A stretch of 64,000 nt of DNA from positions 1 through 64,000 of the forward strand of contig JAWHQI010000278.1 of NCBI GenBank assembly GCA_033032865.1, in the 5' to 3' direction. Made by a program: the position numbers and the translations under genes. The DNA is from Dactylorhiza incarnata. Taxonomy: Eukaryota > Streptophyta > Magnoliopsida > Asparagales > Orchidaceae. The stretch's first letter is position 1, and each line of letters opens with the position of its first letter. Below the pieces are notes generated by a model. That model was given only the letters and a program-made list of their open reading frames with translations. It was not told the origin of the DNA and did not search any database. Positions 20,571 through 31,639 of the stretch are shown one piece after another.

Positions 20571-22536
20571 TTCCCTCCCCCATCAAAGACCAGCTTGTCC
20601 TCAAGCTGGAGGCGGGGAGTGTGAGGCTCCTGGAACAAGCCGGCTCTGGCGTGCATCTGAGACGAGACCTCTGTTGGAGCCGCAGGCGCTGCTCCACTCA
20701 TCGTACTAACCGGTGCCACGCTGCGGAGGGAGATATCCTTGACCTGAGACGATTGGAGGCCTTCCAAGCAGTACCCTTTCCCGTGCTGGCTGAACTCCAT
20801 AGTCATCTGGACCCAATCGAAGGTCACCCGCTTAAGTTGCTTCAACCACGGTGCGCCCAACACCATGTCAGAACCCCGGATTGGCAATAAGTAAACATCA
20901 ATATGCCCGGTGTATCCCTGTATCTGGAGCTCCACCCCTTTCATCACCCCCTCGCATTGCAATGTACGTCCATCCGCCACCCTGACGTGGAACGCTGCGC
21001 TGCGATCTATGACACCCCCCGTCTTCCGGGCCACACCGGGTTGGATGAAGTTGTGAGTGCTCCCGCTGTCCATCAAGATCGTCACCGTCTCCCTGCCGAC
21101 CCTCCCAGTCAAGTGTAAGGTCGGAGATGGGGTACCCCCCTTCAGGGCCTGGAGGGATACGACAAAGTCGTCAAAAACCAACTCTCCTTCCTCTGCAGTG
21201 TGAGTAACATCTTCCGCTTCCTCCTGTAGCATGAATACCTGGACCTTCTGGCAAGCGTGCCCGCGGGTATATTTCTTATCGCAGTTGAAGCATAACCCTT
21301 TGTCCTTTCTGGCCTGAAGCTCTTGCCACGTCAACCTCGTCACCGTAGGGCGGCCCCGGGAGGTGGTTCTTGCTTGGGTATATCTGCACCCGTCGGTGGC
21401 CGACCTGTCGTCCGAGTCCTCTGCCGATTGTACCGCTCCTCCTGTATCCTGGCCAGGCTGATGGCATGACTCAAACTGCGTGGCATGTAGGCGTGGACCT
21501 CGTCTCTCAGGTGATCCTTCAATCCTGATACAAAGCAGCTCAGCATCGTTTGTTCCTCCCAATTGACCCGATTGGCCAACCGTTCAAACTCTGTCCGGTA
21601 CTCCGTGACGGTCCCTTTTTGCCGCAATTTCTACAACATGGCTTCAACATCTTCGTACTCCAAAGGACCGAAGCGAGCAGGGAAGGACTCCACAAACTCC
21701 TCCCATGGTGCATAGTCGCGTCCCCTCAGAAACCATTTTGTCCACTGATAGGCGTCCTCTTCCGGGTGGAAAGATGCCAACTGAACCCACTGCCCCGCCG
21801 GAATCTCTTGGTATTTGAAAAAAAGTTCAGCTTTCTGGATCCACTCAAGGGCGTCACCTCCTTTGAACTTAGGGAAGTTCATTCGTGTCAATTTGGGCTG
21901 CATATATGGGCGGTGTTCTGCTGGTGCTGGATGGTATGGTGGTGCTGGAGCCACTGCGGGCCCTGGCCGTCCCCGGTCCAGACCGTAGCCTCCTTGTTGC
22001 CCTCCACCCCATGGGTTGCCATTTCCATAGTCCGCCGCTCCTCCATATGGCGGTGGCATCGGTAGGATGCCCGCCACACCCCCAAGTGGGATCGCATTCG
22101 CTCCAGTAGGTCGAAAAGGGGCTGCTCCCTGCCCTGGACCCCGCCACGAGGAACCCGGCTGCATTCCCGGTCCGTTCCAAGCGTACTGAGCGCCGAACGG
22201 CCCATTCGGTGCCGCCGATCCCGATACGTGGATGCCGCCTCCCGTAGACCCGGATCCGGCACCTTGTTGCGTTCCACTTCCGATTCCTGTGTCGTTCTGC
22301 GCCGGGGGATGGTAGGATACTTCAGTTTCGGATCCCTCCGCCGCGTGGGATTTTCCTTTCAGATTTTGTACGAGTAAGTTCTTGATCTCCTCCATGCGCG
22401 CGTCCAAGCGATCCTCTAGATTTTTATGGGAGGATTTCACTTGTTCTTCGAGTGTCGCCACCTTGTCCGATAATCCAACGTAGTTCTCTTCGATGGTGGC
22501 CAAGCGTGCATTCTCGGCTTCGGTGCGTGTCACCAT
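20571..22536 (-). pseudogene. Gag-protease of the Gypsy derivative
   Basis: The start is chosen at 22536 (MVTRTEAENARL) in a strong ACCATGG context. An early coiled coil (ENYVGLSDKVATLEEQVKSS) is followed by a Gly/Pro-rich linker and the capsid region (RMNFPKFKGGDALEWIQKAE; WTKWFLRGRDYAPWEEF). One in-frame TAG at 21631-21633 and a frameshift near 21350 break it. Downstream are a zinc knuckle CFNCDKKYTRGHAC (CX2CX7HXC, as in chromovirus-like Gypsy) and an aspartic protease with ILMDSGSTHNFI and VLGAPWLKQL. After the protease the frame runs straight into LEDKLVFDGGGNV and the 3' LTR, so about 3 kb of pol is deleted. Confidence 0.88.
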
Positions 22537-23241
22537 GGTTAGGCGCGAACACGGCGATGTGAACTTGGAACAGTGATCTGTTTTATGTATTCTGCTCGGG
22601 GGATGATGGACGGTCCGTTTTCTGGGCTTGGACAGCGGCAGGGCTGAAATTGGAGGGCGAGGAGGCTGTCGGCTGGGCAGAAACAACACAGCAACTCCAA
22701 TCTAGGGCAGGGAGAGCTCGGCCAGAGACGTAAAAGGGAGTAATCCAGCACCTGGGAAGATCGACGCAAGCAATCGGAGAAGAAGACGTTGTCGTTCTCA
22801 GCGAGCCGGAGAAACAGTCGATCCGGAGTCGTCGCTGGAATCCGTCAATCGCAGAAACAGTCGTAGGCGCTGGAATCTGGATCGTCGATGTCGTAGTCGT
22901 TGTCGTAGGCGCTGGAATCTGGAATCTGGATTGTCGTAGGCGCTGGAATCCGTCAATCGCAGAAACAGTCGTCGCTGGAATCTGGATCGAGCGAGGATGT
23001 CGATCGTCGATGTCGATGTCGTCAATGTCGATGTCGTCAATGTCGATCGTCGATGTCGATGTTTCTGCGCTGGAATCGCAGAAACAGTCGTCGATGTCGA
23101 GCGGCGATGACGGAAGCCGTGGTCGCTGGATCCGCAGGAGTCGGGGATGACGGAAGCCTTGGTCGCTGGATCTGAAGGAGTCGGGGATGACGGAAGCTGC
23201 TGGAGTCGACGATGATGCGGAAAAAAAATCCGAAGGGCGAA

Positions 23242-23254
23242 GCCTCTGATACCA
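23242..23254 (-). other. Primer-binding site (tRNA-iMet)
   Basis: The minus strand reads TGGTATCAGAGGC two bases from the 5' LTR, the usual initiator-Met tRNA match. Confidence 0.85.
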
Positions 23255-23256
23255 AT

Positions 23257-23564
23257 TGTTACGTACTAGAAGGAGAAGAAGCTATTGGAGAGGGAGAGAC
23301 TAGGGTTTGAGAGAGCCTAAGGAAAATACCTGATTAATAACTTTTCATTCCTAACTAAGGAGGAGGGGTTGGGTATTTATGCCCACCCAACCCCTAGGGC
23401 CGGCCGGCCCCCATAGGGGCTGAACCGGTGCGGTTCAGCCCCGGTGCTCCTTATATTAATATTGGCGGGCTGAACCAGATGGTTCAACCCGGTCTTCCTC
23501 CGCCTTCTCCTTTGGTCGACGTGCCCAATAGCCGAATAACCTGGTAATGACGTCGGGCGTAACA
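23257..23564 (-). mobile_element. 5' LTR of the Gypsy derivative
   Basis: Nearly identical to 20263-20570. The one clear difference is TTCAACCC here against TTCAGCCC there. Near-identity indicates very recent insertion. Confidence 0.93.
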
Positions 23565-23849
23565 AAAATCACCTTTTGTAATTATGTCTTTTGGTTTTTT
23601 GGTCTATTGCTCATCAAATAATACCTATTGTAATTCTGTGTTCCGATGGACCTAAATGCCAGCAAAACGCCTCCCGCCAGCTTTTTGACCCGGTCCCCAA
23701 TGCTTCTTTCATCTATTCGGCAAGCCCCCATGCTGCTCTCCTCCCGCAAGACAGACTGTAGCATTCGGCGCCCCATCCTACTTTCTCCTCCCGCACACGA
23801 CAGTCTCCTTCCGCGTCTCCTCAACCTTCCTCGACTGCCACCCGCCTAA

Positions 23850-24035
23850 AGCAGCACTTGGCGATTCCTCAAAGAAGACCTTGTTGTGATTCCTCAAAGA
23901 AGACCTCCACAAGAGCTCCTCCTCTGCGGTCCTTACGATTGTGAAGCCTAGCTTGCGGAAGCAGCACTTGGTGATTCCTCAAAGAAGACCTTGCTGCGAT
24001 TCCTCAAAGAAGACCTCCACAACAGCTCCTCTGTG
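23850..24035. repeat. ~105-bp tandem module of the left palindrome arm
   Basis: Two units of AGCAGCACTTGGYGATTCC, CTCAAAGAAGACCTTG, AAGACCTCCACAAGAGCTCC and TTGTGAAGCC. Further partial units follow at 24830-24910. The right arm has the same modules at about 39415-39690. Confidence 0.7.
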
Positions 24036-24043
24036 GTCCTTAC

Positions 24044-24821
24044 CTACGTTATCAAGGCGCGCGCCTAGGTGCGCCTGAGGCGTCGGGCGCACCAGGCGCA
24101 CCGGCCCGTGCCTCTGCAAGGCAGAGGCGGGCGACGTGCCTCAGGCGCGCCCAGGCGCGCCCAGGCGCTCCCAGGCGCGCGCCTTACCAACTCCCAGGCG
24201 CACCAAAGGCGCGCATGGGCTTTTCAAGCTGTGTTCTTCAACCTGTTTTTTTGGGAGGGGGCAAGAACATTATCTCAGACGCACCCGAGGCACACCTAAG
24301 CGCACTTGGGAATCCAATTCACCGATTTTCAGTGAATTGAGTGCTAAATTCACTGAAAATCACCGAATTGGATGCCCAATTCGCTGATTTTCAGTGAATT
24401 GGGAGTCAATTCACTGAAAATCAGCGAATTGGGCATCCAATTCGTTGATTTTCAGTGAATTGGGCACCCAATTCCCTGATTTTCAGTGAATTGGGCACCC
24501 AATTCACTGAAAATCAGTGAATTGGGCACCCAATTCACTGAAAATCAGTGAATTGGGCACCCAATTCACTGAAAATCAGTGAATTGGGCACCCAATTCAT
24601 TGAAAATCAGCGAATTTGGCACCCAATTCACTGAAAATCAATGAATTTGATGCCAAATTAACTGATTTTCAGTGAATTTGGTGCCCAATTCGCTGATTTT
24701 CAGTGAATTGGGCACCCAATTCATTTTTGCGCCTCACGTGCCTCAGGCGCGCACCTGCGCCTTGCGCCTAGGCTCCAGGACCCCTTTGCGCCTCGGTGCG
24801 CCTTGCGCCTTTGATAACTTA
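24044..24821 (+). mobile_element. Non-autonomous MULE-like element, copy 2, with 9-bp target duplication
   Basis: GGTCCTTAC at 24035-24043 and again at 24822-24830 flanks an element starting CTACGTTATCAAGGCGC and ending GCGCCTTTGATAACTTA. A 9-bp duplication plus inverted ends fits Mutator-like elements. The right palindrome arm has a single GGTCCTTAC-equivalent (near 39490) with no insertion, which proves the boundaries. There is no transposase. Confidence 0.9.
24300..24725. repeat. Hairpin-repeat array of MULE-like copy 2
   Basis: A dozen or so ~31-bp units of GAATTGGGCACCCAATTCAC followed by TGAAAATCAGT. Both halves are self-complementary, so the array can fold into a series of hairpins. 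Confidence 0.85.
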
Positions 24822-24839
24822 GGTCCTTACGATTGTGAA

Positions 24840-26734
24840 GCCCAGCTTGCGGAAACCCTGAAAGAAGACCTCCACAAGAGCTCCTCCTCAAAGAAGACCT
24901 CCACAAGCGCAGCTGGTATTTTAATTTCATTTCCTTCTCACCAATCTGCGCATCCTCCTTACTCTGCGGAAGCAGCACTTCGCGAGGTCCTTCTTACTCT
25001 GCGCATCCTCCAGAACTTGTCGTGGCCAACCAACATTCATTGAAGGCCTGCTCTAATACGTCCCTGAAGTTCTTCAACTTACATAGCTTCAACATTCATT
25101 GAAGGCCTGCTCTAATACGTCCCTGTTTCAGATTTGCTCAGATTTCAGCTTTGTTCATATTTTTTCAGATTTTATCGATTTGCACAAGTTCTCCTTCTTG
25201 CAGGTTCTCCTCCGTGCTTGCTTGCGATTTCAGGTTTTGAGATCTCACCCGATCTCAAAACATTCAACTTCGCCCTTGCAAGCTTTGGACCTGCGTCGAG
25301 ACTTCACCTAGAGGCAACCTGCTTTTTTAATTTCCCCTATTTTCAGCACCTCGCCATTGTAAGTTCTCCTATAACTCCTCTATTTCCTTTCCCATATTTA
25401 ATGTTGTGATCTATAATCCAGGACTTTGCATTTCATGCATATTTTAGAGTATCCTGACATTCAACTATCCTGGATTTTGAATCATTCAACTTGCTCTTAA
25501 CTGCAGAGATTGAATCATCCAACTATCCTGTATTTTGTCTATCCTGCATTTTGATTTTCATTACATCCTGTATTTTGTCCATCAGCACATTTCCTGACTT
25601 GGGGCTTACTTCTTCACGGCAAAAGGTATGTGCTCGATTTCTGTTTACCAAATTCAGATTTATAGATTTTTAGATATCTAAAGTTTTAGAAATCAAGAAT
25701 CATAGAAATCAGAACAAGCATGAATATTATGAGTTTTAGGATATTTTTATTTAACTTACGCTTACCTTTCAAAGTTTTTGCTTGCAAGGTTTTTGTTGGG
25801 CTATGAGCTTTCAAGGATTTTGCTTTCAAGGTTTTTGTTCTCGCTGTTATTCTTCTTTCTGATGAAGTTCATAAACTGTTTATTAGTAGTTTGTTATCTA
25901 TTACTTCATATTACTTGATGAGTACATATAATGCAAGCCTATCTAGAGGGTCAATGATCATATTATCACATGGGTCTCCATCAGATATTTTATAAATGCA
26001 TTTTTTTTAGCAAGTGTTGTTTTTTTAGCAGATATTAACTTTATTTATCCATTCTTTGCATATTTCTGAATATAGATTTCAGATATTAACTTTATTTTTC
26101 CAATCTAAAATTTTCCATTCTTTGCATATTAATGTATTAAATTTCAGTAGAAAAATCAATGTTTATGTGTGCTATAAGAAAATTTTCTGTTGAAAACTCC
26201 AAGGTTAAAATAGGATAAAATCATTCAGCAAACCTTGCTGCATTTAAAATTAAGAAAAATTTCAACACAGATCATAACCATACCCCATCATAACCATACC
26301 CCATCAGTTGTATATATAATTAATCAGCATTTGCGTATCAATTTAAGGAGAAGAGTGGACAATTTAAAAATATTCGTGATATGATTGCAACATTTTAATA
26401 TTAATCATTTTGCCACATTATAATATTAGGATAGTTATTTGTCACAAAATATATGCGTCTGTATGTGTATAATCAACTCTGTATGCATATATATACATTT
26501 AATCATCTTACATTAATATTACTCATTTTGATCCTGTACATTAGTTTGCATTTCTATAATGGATTGTTTTTCTTGGAATTCATTTCAATGTTGATGCACC
26601 CTCATTTCAATACATATCTGTTGTTAAGAGTATATACATATCTGCTGTTAAGAGTATATACAATGTATGTTTTAGAGTAGATGTAATTTGATTGATTCAA
26701 ACTATATTACTATAAGAGCTCCAGATTTAACTCC
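24840..26734. other. AT-rich outer part of the left palindrome arm
   Basis: It has no convincing gene. Pyrimidine-rich sequence (25100-25400) is followed by AT-rich DNA and small direct repeats such as CATAACCATACCCCATCA twice near 26275 and TATCTGYTGTTAAGAGTATA twice near 26618. It mirrors 37560-39410 in the right arm and may be the leader and promoter of the Helitron-like genes. Confidence 0.5.
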
Positions 26735-27948
26735 ATGAAGTTGGGCCAATGTCCCCGCCCTCGACCAAAGTCGCCACTAACTTTGTATATAAATTGCTAT
26801 GAAAAACTAGAAAGTGTAATCATTTATTTCAAACACATGCAGATGGAAGACCAAAACCGAGGTGAGCCATCATCGTCGAGGGCGGGGAGGGGGGGGACAG
26901 CCCAACATAAAAGGGGGAGGCTTTCGACTTCGATGACAGTGACTGGGCAAGCTCGAGAACCAACCCGGGCACATGCTACTAATTGGAGACGGTCATTAAC
27001 CACAGAACAACGGAGTGCACTAAATGCGAGGAGAAGACAGTCGCGCTCATCGGTGACTTTGCCACCGACCGTGCAAGTCCAGACTGACGAGACAGAACAA
27101 CGAAATCAACCCATTGAAAGGGGACGTAATCGTTCGACGCGCCCTTCCAGAGTAGGACATCGAAATATAGCGAGAGATTATCGATCCTCCGAAAACGTCG
27201 GTGTTTACCGAATTCCACAATCGACGACTTTCCCTCACTGTGCAGCCCAATTATTACACAAAGAATCAAAAAATTTGCCTGTAATCTCGGCAAGGTTATC
27301 TTACCATCCATTCCTGTACCCCAGCTATTGGCGCTTTACACCGACCAGACTGCAAAGGGGCGACATTTTAGGCAAAATATACGCGTATACAATCATGTAT
27401 TTTCTTTCACATCCATGGGCGTTACACTTGATGAAACACTGCCTGCATTTAACTAGGGTTGGTATACATTCAGAGCACATGGGACTATATATCACAGGAT
27501 TGGCTCTCTTATCCCTACTCCGGGGAACAAACCACGGTTTCTGCAAATGTTTATCTACGACACAGATAATGCGACCTCGCACCGTATGAAAGAGAGTAAT
27601 GGACTCGATATAGAAATATTGAATGAGATCAAACATATCCTTGACACTTTCAACCCATATGTCGCAAACTTTAGACAAATTGCTCAACATCAGAATTTAC
27701 AATCATGTCAACTACTTATTCGTGAACAGCCGTCTACCGAACGACAGTACATACTTCCTACAGCATCTCAAGTTGCTGCCGTTTTAATTGGTGTAGAAGA
27801 TTTTGTCGAGTGTACCGATAGAGACATAAAAATTCATTCTACGTGTGGCCATCTAACTACAGTCATGGAGTACGCAGGTTATTACGATCCTCTTCAATAC
27901 CCACTAATGCTACCGCACGGTACATTTGGTTGGGATAAAGCTTTTTAG
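26735..27948 (+). pseudogene. Helitron N-terminal ORF, left arm (frameshifted)
   Basis: Same gene as 36321-37553. It encodes the N-terminal part of a plant Helitron Rep/helicase. After MEDQNRGEPSSSRAGRGG and an Arg/Ser-rich stretch comes PHCAAQLLHKESKNL; then the frame slips (near 27270) and only pieces of the intact right-arm frame remain, such as MFIYDTDNATSHRMKESNGL from 27547 and MEYAGYYDPLQYPLMLPHGT. It ends at the same TAG after GWDKAF as the right arm. Confidence 0.8.
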
Positions 27949-28002
27949 ACAGATCATGGGTTGCGCGTTAGTTGTTGTGACTACTACGGATCTTTGCTCC
28001 AG

Positions 28003-28089
28003 GTTCCAAAATTTATGCGTACTATTTCAATGATTCTATGCAATAGATTTTTAATGTGTTGAGCATGAGCAATTCATGTCCTTATGTAG
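28003..28089 (+). other. Intron 1 of the left-arm Helitron gene
   Basis: CTCCAG|GTTCCA donor and TTATGTAG acceptor. Joining them keeps the frame into RPGNPSILLRGGRLLQQY, a conserved Helitron segment. Confidence 0.6.
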
Positions 28090-28273
28090 ATACGCCCGGG
28101 TAATCCATCAATACTTCTTCGTGGAGGACGACTGCTTCAACAATACGTCGTAGATAACTACATCAAAATTGAGACTCAAAACCTAAGATGGATTAGCTTG
28201 AATCAAAATAAAATCCGTGCAGAGCTATATCAAGGATTGCAGGATTGCTTAAATGCTGGTGAAAATGATGCAG

Positions 28274-28367
28274 GTACGGTTCCTTTATTTTCGTTTTTGT
28301 GCTATCTCCGTTAATTCGTATGTGCGAGTTGCTGGTTAGCTTCATGCGTTAAATACTTTTTTACTAG
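28274..28367 (+). other. Intron 2 of the left-arm Helitron gene
   Basis: ATGCAG|GTACGG to TTTACTAG (94 nt). It joins LNAGENDAG to NIGRRTVLPSSFIGSPRDMY in frame. The right arm has the same 94-nt intron at 35902-35995. Confidence 0.7.
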
Positions 28368-29459
28368 GAAACATTGGGCGACGAACCGTCCTTCCATCTT
28401 CTTTCATTGGAAGTCCTCGAGATATGTATCAGAGGTATCAAGACGCGATGTCAATCGTACAACACTACGGCAAACCGGATTTATTCTTAACCATGACTTG
28501 CAATCCTAATTGCAATCCTAATTGAACTGTATCCAGGACAATCACCACATGATCGTCCAGATTTACTTACACGAATTTTTAGAGCAAAATATGAAAATTT
28601 GAAAGAAGAGATCTTTGTTAAGGGTATCCTTGGAAAGGTGGTTGCGCACGTTCACATTATTGAATTTCAGAAAAGGGGTCTACCACACGTACACATGTTG
28701 GTTATTCTTGACGCAGAAGATAAACTAAATGCTCCGGATGAGTATGATTCCTTAGTCAGTGCTGAGATACCCAATCAACAAGATAAACGACCTTTATATG
28801 ATGCAGTTCTAAAGCATATGATACATGGCCCATGTGGTCACTACAACCCGGCTGCTCAATGCATGAAACACTTCGGGTGCAATAAAGGATATCCTAAGCC
28901 TTTTTCAGAATATACTGTACAAGGGATAGACTCATATCCAGTTTATCGACGACGTGTTGACAACAGTAGAACTATTAGAATTGGGCGTGGTGAGGGATTT
29001 GTTATGGACAACAGATGGGTGGTACCATACAACCCTTGGTTACTCTTAAGATATGATTGCCACATCAATTTGGAGATATGTAGTAGTATCAAGAGTATCA
29101 AGTATTTGTATAAGTATGTCTACAAAGGGCATGACTGCGTGTCGTTTGTAGTTCGCCCTGCCCCTAACTATGATGAGGTTAGCAAGTACGTCGACGGTCG
29201 TTGGGTTTGTGCACCAGAGGCACTGTGGAAGATATTCAAGTTCGAGATGACGAGAATGTGTCCGTCCGTTTCAAGACTACAAATTCATTTACCAAATCAA
29301 CACCAGGTTCAATTTGACAGTGAGCAAACAATTTCAAGTGTCTTGGCAAATGACAGGAACTCTCGATCAATGCTGACTGAATTTTTTAGCAGTACAATGA
29401 GGACCATGACCTCGAGAAGTACTTATATAAAGATTTTCCAAAATACTTTAGATATCTGA
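28368..29459 (+). pseudogene. Helitron Rep (HUH endonuclease) region, left arm
   Basis: It covers GRRTVLPSSFIGSPRDMY, then a short local rearrangement near 28505-28530 that repeats CAATCCTAATTG and destroys the frame after MTCNPN, then an open stretch from 28599. The HUH histidines are in GLPHVHMLV (28677-28703). The nicking tyrosines are in KYLYKYVYKGHD (about 29100-29135). Rep would nick one strand to start rolling-circle-like transposition. A frame change near 29390 separates it from the helicase ORF. Both catalytic motifs survive although the frame is broken. Confidence 0.85.
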
Positions 29460-29530
29460 CGACAGAACACCGGTGGATACCGAGAGTATTAAACAAAAAG
29501 GTTATTGGTAGGATATATGCAGTCTCCCCG

Positions 29531-30909
29531 ATGGAAGGCGAAAGATTTTACTTGCGATTGCTACTCAACCACGTTAAAGGTCCAAAATCTTTTGAGGATC
29601 TAAAGTGTGTGACAGGTGTTCAGTGTACAACCTTTAAACAAGCTGCAGAGCGATACGGACTTCTTGAAGAGGATAATAGCATTCGTGATTGCTTGGCTGA
29701 AGCAAGATGTTTTAGAATGTCAATTTCATTGAGAAGACTTTTTGCAACGATTCTGTTATACTGTGAACCGACCTCTGTGCGAGACCTGTGGGATGAAAAC
29801 TTCGACAGTATGACTGAAGATTACACATCAACGAGCACATTAAAAAGTACTTACATACAAGATAAACTACATGATTTGGATGATATTCTACAACAACATA
29901 AGAAAACTGTAACAAATTTTGGTTTGCCGGCCATAAATGAAGGTTTTGAGGGATTACAGAACTTCTCCAACCTAATCGAACATGAGATTTCTTTCTCAAT
30001 ATGTGATGATGATTTAAATTCAGTTCACTCATTTAACTCAGATCAACATACAACATTCAACATTATAGGTACAGCTATACGAGAACGACAAAGGGCGATG
30101 TTCTTCTTAGATGGTCCGGGAGGCACAGGAAAAACATACCTTTATCGAGCATTGCTAGCAACTTTTAGAAAGGAAGGTTTCATTATATTGGCAACAGCTT
30201 CATCGGGCATCGCGGCAAATCTGCTCCCTAGTGGGAGGACTGCACATTCAAAGTTCAAAATACCAATCAAATTTGAAATAATGTCAACATGCAAATTTAA
30301 TAAACAGTCAGATTTACGTGATTTAATACAACAGGCAGGGGCAATTATTTGGGATGAGGCGCCAATGATTCTTAGGAAAGCATTCGAAGTTGTAGATCGA
30401 TCTTTTAAGGATGTGCTTGATGTGAATGAGCCATTCAGTGGCAAGGTTATGATCTTTGGTGGTGATTTTCGTCAACTAACGCTCGTTGTTGTGAATGGAA
30501 CAAAATCTCAAATTATTGGCGCAAGCATCGTTGAATCGTATCTTTGGACGACCGTCCGCATTCTTAGCTTAACTGTGACCATGCGAGCTCATGATGATCC
30601 ACAATTCTCAGACTTCTTATTGCGCGTTGGTAATGGTGATGAACCAACTTTGCTAAATGATATGATTCAAATTCCAAACTCAATAGTCATTCCTTGGGAA
30701 GATGAACGCTCCATAAATATATTAATTGATGCGATATTTCCTAATCTAAGTTCACAAACTGATGTCAGATATATGGAAAGCAGAGCAATAATAACAAAAA
30801 TCTGTTACACAACCTGTCATCTGCAGGTATACGCAAAGTGTAATATATTTAATATTCATGTGCTTCACTACTTTCTTTTACTTTCTATATTTTATGAATT
30901 TTCATAAAT
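29531..30909 (+). pseudogene. Helitron Pif1-like helicase, left arm, C-terminally truncated
   Basis: 458 codons without a stop. Walker A GPGGTGKT at 30113-30136, Walker B IIWDEAP at about 30343-30363, motif III FGGDFRQLT at about 30454-30480, and TVTMRAHDDPQFSDFLL beyond. After SRAIITK the expected sequence leading to the last helicase motifs is replaced by unrelated residues up to YEFS, so motifs V and VI are missing. The break point is the same in the right arm, showing the gene was already truncated before the duplication. It would have unwound DNA during transposition. Confidence 0.87.
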
Positions 30910-31020
30910 ACTACGATGCACACACTATGTTATGTGTTTTAGTTTATTCTCACTATGTTATGCACTTTTATGAATATCAATTGAATTCTCTAATTTGGAT
31001 CCCTAATTCATCTCAAACAC

Positions 31021-31232
31021 ATGCAAATGGCAGACCAAAATAAAAAATGCAATACCACTGTCAACACTAACAATGATTATGACTACTATGATGAAGTTTA
31101 CACGGGAGGTACAGACAGGTGATCTGATGGTCCGCGTACTAGAGTTGAAGGATTTCGGCTAATTATCCCGGCAGTGCCAAGAGGCCTGAGTGGAAGAGCA
31201 GAGTGGGATTTTGTTTTCACGATGATTGAAAG
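31021..31232 (+). pseudogene. Short second ORF after the helicase, left arm
   Basis: It begins at MQMADQNKK, echoing the start of the Helitron N-terminal ORF (MQMEDQN). A TGA at about 31121 interrupts it; after that it reads SDGPRTRVEGFRLIIPAV and GRAEWDFVFTMIER up to a possible donor AAAG|GTAACA at 31232. The right arm (about 33030-33240, minus) has TGG in place of that TGA. No family is recognised. Confidence 0.4.
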
Positions 31233-31639
31233 GTAACACCTAACAAAAAATATATGCTATGATTTGAATATTATTGTTTTAACACATTACAAAGTTGTTA
31301 TTTATTGTTTTTTATCTTTACATTTTGTAAGAAACAGAATCTCCCAAAGACACTGAATGAAATCCATTACTGCATCAGAAGAGGGCCCCGATATTTTGAT
31401 ATGAATTCAACTTCTGGATTATGTCGGATTATGACATATTTTAACTTTTGAAATCCATTTTGTAATTAATGCTACTGTTATGTACCGCTTGCTGTGAATG
31501 GATTTTTACATTGCGAAATGCTCCTCTGATATTTTTTGATATGTATTGTCTTCTGAGATGTATTCATTATAAGTATGAACTTTATTCTGATTTTTCATTA
31601 CAAGTATCAACTTCGCATGTATGTGTGTTACATGTAGAT

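Larger units (their letters stand above)
20263..23564 (-). mobile_element. Young Ty3/Gypsy deletion derivative with 5-bp target duplication
   Basis: LTRs of 308 bp at 20263-20570 and 23257-23564 start TGTTACGTACTAG and end GGGCGTAACA; by eye they differ at about one base. Target duplication AAAAT at 20258-20262 and 23565-23569. The minus strand carries gag and protease, then jumps to the 3' purine tract; RT, RNase H and integrase are missing. The mirror site in the right arm (about 39990) is empty. This is a recent insertion that needed enzymes from another element. Confidence 0.95.

Noticed and set aside
22798..23255. Ser/Arg-rich frames in the GTCGATGTCG region
   Set aside because: This is the repetitive leader between primer-binding site and gag start of the Gypsy derivative; the frames are by-products.
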